From positions 10,037,501-10,101,500 of the forward strand of contig NZ_CP163518.1 of assembly GCF_041080625.1 (NCBI RefSeq): a stretch of DNA of 64,000 nucleotides, in the 5' to 3' direction. Shown here piece by piece: positions 16,360 to 23,993 of this stretch (positions are counted from its first letter, which is position 1; each line of letters opens with the position of its first letter). Made by a program: the position numbers and the translations under genes. The DNA is from Streptomyces sp. CG1 (lineage in GTDB: Bacteria > Actinomycetota > Actinomycetes > Streptomycetales > Streptomycetaceae). The notes beneath the pieces were generated by a model. It was not told the DNA's origin, made no database searches, and saw only the letters and a program-made list of their open reading frames with translations.

Positions 16360-16959
16360 ATGACCACGTACGGAATGCTGATCTTCGACGGCGCGGACGA
16401 ACTGAACTTCGCCGGCCCCTGGGAAGTGTTCAACGTCTCCTCGATCCTGCGCGACGACGCCGACACCTCCGTGCTGATCGCCCAGGACCGGGAGGTCGTG
16501 AGCTGCCAGAAGGGCATGAAGGTGGTGCCGAGCCACACCTTCGAGGACCATCCGCCGCTGGACGTGCTGGTGGTGCCCGGCGGCAGCGGGACCCTGCAGC
16601 AGCTGGACAACCCGGTGGTCACCGAGTGGATCAGGAAGACGGCCCCCAGCACCGCCTGGACCTCCAGTGTGTGCACCGGTGCCTTCCTGCTCCGCGAGGC
16701 GGGACCGGCGCGCGGACGACGGATGACCACGCACCACGCCTACACCGAGAAGCTCAAGGCCTTCGGAGACGTCACGGTGGTCCCGGACGCGCGGTACGTC
16801 GTCGACGGCAACGTGATCAGCACCCAGGGCATCACGGCCGGCATCGACATGGCGCTGTGGGCCGTGGGACAGCTGCACGGCCGGGAGCACGCACGGGCGG
16901 TGCAGTGGCGGCTGCAGTACTACCCCGCGCCGCCGTACCAGGCCGACGAGTCGCAGTAG
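16360..16959 (+). CDS. DJ-1/PfpI family protein
   Basis: A 199-residue class I glutamine-amidotransferase-like protein. It begins MTTYGMLIFDGADELNFAGP, containing the conserved acidic residue region, and has the nucleophile elbow SSVCTGAFLLREAG with the candidate catalytic Cys. A following HHAYTEKLKAFG and ITAGIDMALWAVG complete the family pattern seen in isonitrile hydratases and related enzymes. ATG 16360 is chosen for GGAAGG ten bases upstream and for matching the family start; the frame is open further upstream. It precedes the ABM gene by 57 bases and is likely co-transcribed. Its role in the pathway is not known. Confidence 0.88.
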   Translation: MTTYGMLIFDGADELNFAGPWEVFNVSSILRDDADTSVLIAQDREVVSCQKGMKVVPSHTFEDHPPLDVLVVPGGSGTLQQLDNPVVTEWIRKTAPSTAWTSSVCTGAFLLREAGPARGRRMTTHHAYTEKLKAFGDVTVVPDARYVVDGNVISTQGITAGIDMALWAVGQLHGREHARAVQWRLQYYPAPPYQADESQ

Positions 16960-17016
16960 TCCGCGGCGCGACCACCCGGACCCGAACCAGCCCTGCCAAC
17001 GAAAGGCGAGGAGACA

Positions 17017-17742
17017 GTGCCCTTCATCAATCCCAAGGACGGCCACCTCACCGTCATGAATTTACTGAAGACCGACTCGGCGGAGAAGCAGCAGCGGCTG
17101 CTCGGCGCGGCGAGACAGATCATCGACCAGGCGGATTTCCCCGGATGGGTCTCGAGCACCATCCACAGCGGCCAGGACAGGTTCGGCACGCTGAACTTCA
17201 TCCAGTGGCGCAGCGCGGAGGACCTCGCGGCGTGGTACGCCGGTCAGATCTTCCAGCACCACGACATGGCGCTGTTCCTGGAACTCCTCAGTGTCGCCCG
17301 GCTGTTGCAGGCCGAGGCGGAAGTGAGCCAGTGCCGCCCGGGACTGGGCGACGTCGCCGAGATCTCACCGGACCGCGACGACTACACGGTCGTCGAGGTC
17401 CTGGACGTGGCGCCGGAAAGCCAGAGCGCCCTGATCGTCGCGTTCGGCGACGCTCACGAATGGCTCTTGGAAACCCCCGGTTACCGTTCGCAGAGCGTGC
17501 TGCGCGGCGTGCGCGCCCGCGGTCCCGAGGGCGAGAACGCCATCAAGGAGGTGGGCGCCGAGAACTCCTTCGTCGTCGTCTACTCCCAGTGGGACAGCAA
17601 GGAGGCCTACGACGCGTTCCGTGCCGTTCCCGCCGAGCAGCAGTCGCCGGCGCGGCGCGCCACGGAAATCAAGCGGAACGCGCTGACAGTTTCCAGCGAC
17701 TGGAACAGCTATCGGGTCGAGCACTCCGGATCCGCCGCGTAG
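17017..17742 (+). CDS. Two-domain antibiotic biosynthesis monooxygenase (ABM) family protein with a TTA codon
   Basis: A 241-residue protein made of two ferredoxin-like ABM domains, about residues 8-105 (FPGWVSSTIHSGQDRFGTLN) and 120-235 (NSFVVVYSQWDSKEAYDAF). Cofactor-free ABM oxygenases such as ActVA-Orf6 oxidise polyketide phenols to quinones; fused-domain forms occur in aromatic polyketide clusters. Start is GTG 17017 with AGGAG seven bases upstream. Codon 16 (17062-17064) is TTA, so translation should need the bldA tRNA. A perfect 23-bp hairpin follows 29 bases after the stop. It is likely in one transcript with the DJ-1 gene. Confidence 0.85.
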   Translation: MPFINPKDGHLTVMNLLKTDSAEKQQRLLGAARQIIDQADFPGWVSSTIHSGQDRFGTLNFIQWRSAEDLAAWYAGQIFQHHDMALFLELLSVARLLQAEAEVSQCRPGLGDVAEISPDRDDYTVVEVLDVAPESQSALIVAFGDAHEWLLETPGYRSQSVLRGVRARGPEGENAIKEVGAENSFVVVYSQWDSKEAYDAFRAVPAEQQSPARRATEIKRNALTVSSDWNSYRVEHSGSAA

Positions 17743-17771
17743 GCGATAGCTCTTCCGTGACAACGTGCCAC

Positions 17772-17820
17772 CGGGTCCTCCCGGCGTAACCCCTGACAGG
17801 GGTTACGCCGGGAGGACCCG
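17772..17820 (+). terminator. Strong intrinsic terminator before the core PKS operon
   Basis: A perfect 23-bp stem (17772-17794 with 17798-17820) and three-base loop, followed by CTTTTTT. This is an unusually complete factor-independent terminator for high-GC DNA. It isolates the DJ-1/ABM transcript from the core operon, whose own regulatory box starts 16 bases later. Confidence 0.97.
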
Positions 17821-17836
17821 CTTTTTTGGGCGCGCC

Positions 17837-17865
17837 GTTCAACTGCTCAGACACACCAGTTGAAC
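17837..17865. promoter_or_regulatory. StrR/NovG-type activator box upstream of the core operon
   Basis: GTTCAACTG (17837-17845), 11 bases, then CAGTTGAAC (17857-17865): a perfect inverted repeat. It matches the published StrR/NovG consensus GTTCRACTG-N11-CRGTYGAAC without a mismatch. It lies 101 bases upstream of the first core gene (17967) and right after a strong terminator. The only StrR-like gene in view is at 26891-27979, at the other end of the operon it would activate. An extra half-site-like GTTCAAC begins at 17879. Confidence 0.88.
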
Positions 17866-17966
17866 GGGCGCCACGCCTGTTCAACCACGCCCGGCCGAGC
17901 TGGATTTAACCACCGGTCATCGGGATCATTCTCGAAGAGGTCACACGATTCCCAGGCGAGGAGTCC

Positions 17967-19448
17967 ATGAGCGACCAACAGTCTATTCCAGCCGAAATAC
18001 CCGTCCTCATCGTCGGAATGGGGCCGACCGGTCTCATGCTGGCGAGTGAACTCCAGTTGTGCGGAGTCGACTGTCTCGTGCTCGGCACCGCGGCAACTCC
18101 GGAGTGGGAGTCGCGCGCCCTGGGTTTCACGCCCAGCACTCTCGAGATATTCGCGCACCGGGACATGCTCGGCGAGTTCGGTCCCCTCGAGTTGAGCCAC
18201 GCCGTACATTTCGCGGGAATCGTCATTCCCGCCGACCGTATTTCGTCCCCGCATCCGTCGGCCATGCGTTTTCCGCAGTACCGGACGGAGGCCGTGCTGC
18301 GGGGCAGGGCCACCCGCCTTGGCGCCGCCGTTCGGCCGGGATACACGGTGCGCGAGGTCCGGGAACTCGAAGGAGCCCTGGAGACCGCCGCCGAGGGCCC
18401 CGGCGGACCCGTCATCGTACGCTCGCGGTACGTCGTCGGCTGCGACGGCGCGCACAGCACCGTGCGGAAGACGGCGGGCCTCGAATTCCCCCTCACCCCG
18501 CCCGACGTGCAGATGCTGCTGGCCGACATCGAGCACGTGGGACTGCCGAACAACCGTTTCGGGAAGAAGACGCCCCACGGCATGGTGATGTCCGGACCGC
18601 TCACCGACACGGTGGACCGGCTGATCGTCTGCGACTTCCGTGCCGAGCCGCTCGAACGCGGCACCCGGGTCGAGGCGAAACACCTGGCACAGGCGTACCG
18701 GAACGTCACGGGCGAGGACCTCCCGGCAGGGAAGATCCGCTGGGCGAGCTCCTTCAACGACGCCTCCGGCATGGCCCCGTCGTTCCGCAAGGGCAACATC
18801 CTCCTGGCCGGCGACGCGGCCCACATCCACCTGCCCGCCGGCGGGCAGGGGATGAACGTCTCCCTCCAGGACGCGGCGAACCTGGGCTGGAAGCTGGCGG
18901 CGGCCGTCCAGGGCTGGGCTCCCGAAGGCCTGCTCGACTCCTACGACACCGAACGCCGCCAGGCGGCCGCGGAGCTGCTGGCGAACACCCGCGCCCAGGG
19001 CCAGCTCTTCCTGCGCGGCGCGGAGGTCGACCCCGTCCGCGCCCTGCTGCAACGCCTCTTCACCCTCCCCGAGGCCGCATCGCTGGCCGCCGACGAGGTC
19101 ACCGGCATGGCGTTGCGCTACGACACGGGCGACGGCGCCCCCGAGCCCGTCGGCCGCCTGCTGCCCACCAGGCACCTGCGGCTGCCCGGCGAGGACGGCC
19201 CGCCCCACGGGCTGCTGCGCGAGGGCCGCGGACTCCTCCTGCGGTCCGGCAAGGACGTCGGCAACGACGACACCGACGCCCTCCTGCGCCGGTGGAAGGC
19301 GCGCGTGGACGCAAGGACCGTCCCCGGGACGGACGAGCGGCCGGACGCCGACCTCCTGGTGCGCCCCGACGGTCATGTGGCCTGGACATCCCACGGGACC
19401 GAACCGCTCTCCGACGCGCTGACGCGCTGGTTCGGTTCCGCCGGCTAG
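17967..19448 (+). CDS. FAD-dependent polyketide hydroxylase (PgaE/UrdE-like position)
   Basis: A 493-residue aromatic hydroxylase. It has the FAD motif VLIVGMGPTGLMLASELQLCG (residues 12-32), VGCDGAHSTVRKTAGLEFP near 155, and GDAAHIHLPAGGQGMNVSLQ near 280, followed by a thioredoxin-like C-terminal domain ending with LLVRPDGHVAW. Relatives (PgaE, UrdE, aklavinone hydroxylase) use NADPH and O2 to hydroxylate angucyclinone or anthracyclinone cores. Being the first gene of the operon, directly before the TcmI-type cyclase, it occupies the same place as PgaE/UrdE in angucycline clusters. AGGCGAGG lies 8-15 bases upstream of the ATG. Confidence 0.9.
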   Translation: MSDQQSIPAEIPVLIVGMGPTGLMLASELQLCGVDCLVLGTAATPEWESRALGFTPSTLEIFAHRDMLGEFGPLELSHAVHFAGIVIPADRISSPHPSAMRFPQYRTEAVLRGRATRLGAAVRPGYTVREVRELEGALETAAEGPGGPVIVRSRYVVGCDGAHSTVRKTAGLEFPLTPPDVQMLLADIEHVGLPNNRFGKKTPHGMVMSGPLTDTVDRLIVCDFRAEPLERGTRVEAKHLAQAYRNVTGEDLPAGKIRWASSFNDASGMAPSFRKGNILLAGDAAHIHLPAGGQGMNVSLQDAANLGWKLAAAVQGWAPEGLLDSYDTERRQAAAELLANTRAQGQLFLRGAEVDPVRALLQRLFTLPEAASLAADEVTGMALRYDTGDGAPEPVGRLLPTRHLRLPGEDGPPHGLLREGRGLLLRSGKDVGNDDTDALLRRWKARVDARTVPGTDERPDADLLVRPDGHVAWTSHGTEPLSDALTRWFGSAG

Positions 19449-19479
19449 CGGACCTCCGACACACAGAACGGAGCATCTC

Positions 19480-19800
19480 ATGTACAGCACACTGATCATC
19501 GCCCGGTTCAAGAAGCCGGACTTCGGCGCCATCTCCGAGCTCTTCGGGGAGTTCGACAGGACGGACATGCCGCATCGCATGGGCACCCTGCGGCGGCAGC
19601 TCTTCCATTACCACGATCTGTACATCCACGCCCAGGACTTCGCCGAGGACCACGGCCCCGAGCAGGTCGAGGCGGCCCGCAAGGACTCGCGGTTCATCCA
19701 GGTCAGCGAGGATCTCCGCCCGTTCTTCGACCCGTACGACCCGAACTGGCACAGCCCGAAGGACGCCATGGCGTCCTGCTTCTACCGCTGGCAGCCGTGA
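19480..19800 (+). CDS. TcmI/JadI-type polyketide cyclase
   Basis: A 106-residue single-domain cyclase of the TcmI family (about 100-110 residues is normal). Conserved segments are MYSTLIIARFKKPD, FGEFDRTDMPHRMGTLRRQL with its active-site region, and a C-terminal region rich in aromatic residues (DPYDPNWHSPKDAMASCFYRW). The family closes the later rings: TcmI the fourth ring of tetracenomycin, JadI/PgaF/LanF the angular ring of angucyclines. Its place between the first hydroxylase and the ketosynthase genes is that of PgaF/UrdF. The stop overlaps the next start. Confidence 0.93.
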   Translation: MYSTLIIARFKKPDFGAISELFGEFDRTDMPHRMGTLRRQLFHYHDLYIHAQDFAEDHGPEQVEAARKDSRFIQVSEDLRPFFDPYDPNWHSPKDAMASCFYRWQP

Positions 19801-21176
19801 TGGCCGGGCTGTGGGACGTCGTCATCGTCGGCGCGGGTCCGGTCGGAACCCTGCTGGCCGGCGCCGTGGCCCGGCACGGAGCCTCCGTGCTGCTGCTGGA
19901 GTGTGACACCGGCATCACCGACCAGACCCGTGCCAGCACCCTGAACTCCCGCTCGATGGAGATCATGTCCGCGCTGGAGGTCCCGGGCCTTCAGGACAGA
20001 CCGCACTCGATGGCGGGGCACTTCGGGGGCATCCCGGTCGGCCTCGACGAGGTCGACAGCCCCTGGGCCGGCCTGTGGCGGATGCCGCAGCCCGACCTCG
20101 TACGGCTCCTGCGGGACTGGGCGGCCGCGAGCGCGGTCGCCGTCAGGACCGGTACGGCCTTCACCCGGGCCGAGGCCCGGCCGTCGTCGGTGGTCTCGTA
20201 CGACGCGGCGGGCGAGACCTACGAGAGCAGGTACCTGGTCGGCGCGGACGGAACCGGCAGCGCGGTGCGGGCCGCCCTGGGTTTCACCCCGCTGCACGTG
20301 GCGGCCACCCGCCACATGATCCGCTGCGACGTCAAGGGGATCACGGTGACACCGCGCAGGTTCGAACGGCGCGGTGGATCGGTGGTGACGGCTGGTCAGA
20401 TCTCCCCGGAGATCGCCCGGTTGATGCTCTTCGCGCCCCGCTACCGGGTCACGGACACGGTCACGTTCGAGGAGGTGTGCCGCGACTGGTTCCAGGTCAC
20501 CGGTGAGCGGGTCGACAAGGGCGAGTGCGTCTGGCTGGACCAGTTCTCCAACGGCTGCTCGACCGTCGCGCGGTGGGACGCGGGCAACGTCCTGCTCGCC
20601 GGTGACGCCGCCCATGACCAGCCCCCGGTGGGCGGCAGCTCGCTCAACTCCGGTCTGCAGGACGCCCACAACCTGGCATGGAAACTGGCGGCCCTGTGCA
20701 ACGGGGCATCCGGCGAACTGGCCGCCAGCTACGGACGAGAACGGGCGGAGGCGACGGCGAGGATGCAGGAGAGCGTCCGGGAGCAGGAGACCCTGATCTT
20801 CGGGGCCGACCGGCGGCCGGGAGAAGCCACGCGGGCCCGGCTGGAGCGCTCCCCCTCGTTCCGGCGGCGGGTCGCGCGCTCCATAGCGGGGCTCGACACC
20901 CACTACATGGGCAGCACCGGGACCGGGCCGCGGCTGTCTCCGGCCCGGCTCGCCCAGGCGCTGCGCCGGGAACCGCTGCCGAGCGAGACGGCCGCGCTGG
21001 GCCGGCAGGCCGTCATCGTGATCGGGGACCGCGAGAAGGACGTGCGGCTCGTCGTCCGTCCGGACGGTCACGTGGCCTGGGTCGCCGGACATCCGGACAC
21101 GGATGCGGCCGGCGTCGTGGAACGCTGGTTCGGGGACTTCCTCAAGCCGGTCGTCCTGAAGGCGAGCCCGCGGTGA
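19800..21176 (+). CDS. Second core-operon FAD-dependent oxygenase
   Basis: A 458-residue flavoprotein monooxygenase. It has the N-terminal WDVVIVGAGPVGTLLAGAVA, the LVGADGTGSAVRAALGFTP segment near 150, and GDAAHDQPPVGGSSLNSGLQ near 265. The last of these differs from the common PAGGQGxN loop, which suggests a different subfamily from the first core hydroxylase. It ends with a thioredoxin-like tail (LVVRPDGHVAWVAG). ATG 19800 (or the adjoining GTG 19797) overlaps the cyclase stop and the gene overlaps KS-alpha by four bases, so all are translationally coupled. The expected reaction is hydroxylation or Baeyer-Villiger-type oxidation of the polyketide; the position is unknown. Confidence 0.88.
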   Translation: MAGLWDVVIVGAGPVGTLLAGAVARHGASVLLLECDTGITDQTRASTLNSRSMEIMSALEVPGLQDRPHSMAGHFGGIPVGLDEVDSPWAGLWRMPQPDLVRLLRDWAAASAVAVRTGTAFTRAEARPSSVVSYDAAGETYESRYLVGADGTGSAVRAALGFTPLHVAATRHMIRCDVKGITVTPRRFERRGGSVVTAGQISPEIARLMLFAPRYRVTDTVTFEEVCRDWFQVTGERVDKGECVWLDQFSNGCSTVARWDAGNVLLAGDAAHDQPPVGGSSLNSGLQDAHNLAWKLAALCNGASGELAASYGRERAEATARMQESVREQETLIFGADRRPGEATRARLERSPSFRRRVARSIAGLDTHYMGSTGTGPRLSPARLAQALRREPLPSETAALGRQAVIVIGDREKDVRLVVRPDGHVAWVAGHPDTDAAGVVERWFGDFLKPVVLKASPR

Positions 21177-22447
21177 CCGGGCGGACGCGACGGGCCGTGA
21201 TCACCGGCCTGGGCGTGGTGGCGCCGGGCGGTATCGGCACCAAGGCCTTCTGGGAGATGCTGACCGCCGGGCGCACCGCCACCCGCCCCATCACCCTGTT
21301 CGACGCCGCGCCCTACCGCTGCCGGATCGCCGCCGAGGTCGACTTCGACCCGGCCCGGGAGGGACTGTCGCCCAAGGAGATCCGCCGCATGGACCGGGCG
21401 GGGCAGTTCGCGGTGGTGGCCACCCGTGAGGCGCTGGCCGACAGTGGGCTCGACGACACCGTCGACCGCTCGCGGCTCGGGGTGAGCCTGGGCAGCGCCG
21501 TCGGCAGCTCGACGCGGATGGAGGAGGAGTACGTCGCCATCAGCGACGGCGGGCGCGACTGGCTGGTGGACCACCGGTTCGCCGTCCCCTACTCCTACTC
21601 GTACATCGCCGCCGGCACGCTGGCGACCGAGGTGGCCTGGGCGGCCCGCTGTGAGGGCCCGGCCATGGTCGTGTCGGCGGGCTGCACCTCGGGCCTGGAC
21701 GCCGTCGGTCACGCCGTGCAGCTCATCGAGGACGGCACCGCGGACGTGATGGTCACGGGCGCCACCGAGGCCCCGCTGACCCCGATCACGATGGCGTGTT
21801 TCGACGCGCTGAAGGCGACCACGCCGAGGAACGACGACCCGGCCGGCGGCTGCCGTCCCTTCCACCGGGACCGGGACGGCATCGTGCTCGGCGAGGGCGC
21901 GGCCGTGTTCGTCCTGGAGGAGCTGGAACACGCCCGGCGCCGCGGGGCGAACATCCTGGCCGAGGTGGTCGGCTACGCCAACCGCGCGAACGCGTACCAC
22001 ATGACGGGTCTGCGGCCCGAAGGGCTGGAACTCGCCGCAGCGATCCGGGCCGCGCTGGGCGAGGCACGCGTCGCCCCGGGCGACATCGGCTACGTCAACG
22101 CACACGGCTCCGGCACCCGGCAGAACGACCTGCACGAGACCAACGCGGTCAAGAACGCCCTCGGCAAAGCCGCCTACGAGGTTCCCATGAGCTCCATCAA
22201 GTCGATGGTGGGCCACTCGCTCGGCGCGATCGGCGCGATCGAGATCGCGGCCTGCGTGCTCGTCATCCAGGACGGGATCATCCCGCCCACCGCCAACCTC
22301 ACCGAGCAGGACCCCAAGTGCGACCTGGACTATGTGCCGTTGGCGGCGCGTGAGCAGCCCACCGACACGGTGCTCACCATCGGCAGCGGCTTCGGCGGCT
22401 TCCAGTCGGCGATGGTGCTCACCGCGCCCGATCGGACGGCGTCATGA
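21173..22447 (+). CDS. Type II PKS ketosynthase alpha (KS-alpha)
   Basis: A 424-residue condensing enzyme. The catalytic set is complete: Cys171 in VVSAGCTSGLDAVGH, His311 in NAHGSGTRQND, Lys343 in SSIKSMVGHS, His348. It works with KS-beta and ACP to build the poly-beta-ketone chain by decarboxylative condensation of malonyl units. GTG 21173 overlaps the preceding gene by four bases (GTGA), and the 3' end overlaps KS-beta in an ATGA. The tight overlap ensures equal amounts of the two subunits. Closest in feel to KS-alpha of aromatic polyketide (not spore-pigment) clusters, but that needs a tree. Confidence 0.97.
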   Translation: MTGRTRRAVITGLGVVAPGGIGTKAFWEMLTAGRTATRPITLFDAAPYRCRIAAEVDFDPAREGLSPKEIRRMDRAGQFAVVATREALADSGLDDTVDRSRLGVSLGSAVGSSTRMEEEYVAISDGGRDWLVDHRFAVPYSYSYIAAGTLATEVAWAARCEGPAMVVSAGCTSGLDAVGHAVQLIEDGTADVMVTGATEAPLTPITMACFDALKATTPRNDDPAGGCRPFHRDRDGIVLGEGAAVFVLEELEHARRRGANILAEVVGYANRANAYHMTGLRPEGLELAAAIRAALGEARVAPGDIGYVNAHGSGTRQNDLHETNAVKNALGKAAYEVPMSSIKSMVGHSLGAIGAIEIAACVLVIQDGIIPPTANLTEQDPKCDLDYVPLAAREQPTDTVLTIGSGFGGFQSAMVLTAPDRTAS

Positions 22448-23739
22448 CCGAGGCCGTCATCACCGGAGTCGGTGTCGCCGCCCCGAACGGCGTCGGCACG
22501 GAGGAGTTCTGGAAGGCGACCCTGGCCGGCCGCAGCGGCATCGGCCCGATCCGCCTGTTCGACGCCGACCCCTACCCCGTGAAGCTCGCGGGCGAGGTCG
22601 AACTCGACGCCGCCGCCTACATCCCCGGCAAGTTCCGGGTGCAGACCGACCACATGACCCATCTGGCCATGTCGGCCACCGTGATGGCGCTCGAGGACGC
22701 CGGAGTGGACCCCGCCGAGCTGCCGGAGTTCGACATGGGCGTCACGGTGGCCAACTCCTCCGGCGGGATCATGTTCGGCCAGCGGGAGCTGCAACGGCTG
22801 TGGTCGCAGGGGCCGACGTATGTCTCGGCCTACATGTCGGTGGCCTGGTTCTACGCCGCCACCGCCGGGCAGCTGTCCATCCGGCACGGCATGAAGGGGC
22901 CGGCGCTCGTCCTCGCCGCCGAGCAGGCGGGCGGGCTGGACACGGTCGGTCACGCCAGGCGGCAGATACGGCGCGGCACTCCCCTGATGGTCACGGGCGG
23001 CAGCGACGCCTCGCTGTCCCCCGGCGGCCTGGCCTTCCAGATCGCCACCGGCATGCTCAGCACCGAGGACGATGCGGCCCGCGCGTATGTGCCGTTCGAC
23101 CGCGACGCCAAGGGATATCTGCCCGGCAACGGGGGCGCGGTCGTCGTCCTGGAGGAGGCTGCCGCCGCACGGACCAGGGGCGCACCCGGCCGCTACGGCA
23201 CCGTCACCGGCTACGCGGCCACCTTCGACCCGCCCGCCGCCGACGACGGGCTCGGTCCCGACGCCCGCGCCTACGACCCACCGCGCGGCTCCGGCCGGCT
23301 GCCGCGGCTGCGCCGCGCCGCCGAACTGGCGCTCGCCGACGCCGGGATCGGGCCCGGCGACATCGACGTCGTCTTCGCCGACGCCTGGGGACTGCCGGGT
23401 CCCGACCTGGAGGAAGCCACCGCGATCACCGGGCTGTTCGGCCCGCGGGGCGTCCCGGTGACCGCGCCCAAGACCATGACCGGTCGCCTGTACGCGGGCG
23501 GCGGCGCCGTCGACCTCGTCACCGCGCTGCTGGCGATCAGGGACCGCGTCATCCCCCCGACCGTCAACGTGACCACGCAGGCGCCCGGCATCGACCTGGA
23601 CCTGGTCCTGGACGAGCCCCGTCCGCACACCATCAAGCACGCCCTGGTCCTGGCGAGGGGCCTGGGTGGCTTCAACTCCGCGGTGGTCCTCACCGCGCCG
23701 ACCGTATGCACCACGAAACCCCGAGGGAGCGAATCATGA
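22444..23739 (+). CDS. Type II PKS chain length factor (KS-beta)
   Basis: A 431-residue KS homologue in which the active Cys is replaced by Gln161 (VLAAEQAGGLDTVGH), the hallmark of chain length factors; this Gln is linked to decarboxylative priming. The gate positions known from the actinorhodin CLF (F109, T112, F116) are I109, G112 and L116 here. Smaller side chains there go with longer chains such as C20, so about a decaketide is expected. It forms the heterodimer with KS-alpha. The start and stop overlap the neighbours by four bases on each side. Confidence 0.97.
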   Translation: MTEAVITGVGVAAPNGVGTEEFWKATLAGRSGIGPIRLFDADPYPVKLAGEVELDAAAYIPGKFRVQTDHMTHLAMSATVMALEDAGVDPAELPEFDMGVTVANSSGGIMFGQRELQRLWSQGPTYVSAYMSVAWFYAATAGQLSIRHGMKGPALVLAAEQAGGLDTVGHARRQIRRGTPLMVTGGSDASLSPGGLAFQIATGMLSTEDDAARAYVPFDRDAKGYLPGNGGAVVVLEEAAAARTRGAPGRYGTVTGYAATFDPPAADDGLGPDARAYDPPRGSGRLPRLRRAAELALADAGIGPGDIDVVFADAWGLPGPDLEEATAITGLFGPRGVPVTAPKTMTGRLYAGGGAVDLVTALLAIRDRVIPPTVNVTTQAPGIDLDLVLDEPRPHTIKHALVLARGLGGFNSAVVLTAPTVCTTKPRGSES

Positions 23740-23993
23740 GCGGCTTCACCGTACCGGCGCTCAAGGACATCATGCTGGGCATCGCCGAGGAGATCGGGCT
23801 GGACCTGGAGGGCGAGTTCCTCGACAAGCCCTTCACGGACCTGGCGTTCGACTCGCTGGCCGTGCTGGAACTCGTCACCCACATCCAGCAGGACTACCAC
23901 CTGGCCATACCCGACGGGGCGGTGGCCGACTTCACCACCCCGCGGGACGTGCTCGACTACGTCACCGGGCAGCTCCACGAGAGCGTGCGATGA
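23736..23993 (+). CDS. Type II PKS acyl carrier protein
   Basis: An 85-residue acidic four-helix ACP. Ser40 in DLAFDSLAVLEL is the phosphopantetheine attachment site (DSL motif). It carries malonyl units and the growing polyketide for the KS/CLF pair. No dedicated phosphopantetheinyl transferase or malonyl transferase is in view; both are usually supplied by the host. ATG 23736 overlaps the CLF stop, and the ACP stop overlaps the KSIII start. Confidence 0.97.
   Translation: MSGFTVPALKDIMLGIAEEIGLDLEGEFLDKPFTDLAFDSLAVLELVTHIQQDYHLAIPDGAVADFTTPRDVLDYVTGQLHESVR

Noticed and set aside
15837..17789. A 650-codon plus-strand frame over the DJ-1 and ABM genes
   Set aside because: Wrong frame relative to two clear genes; Arg-rich low-complexity composition.
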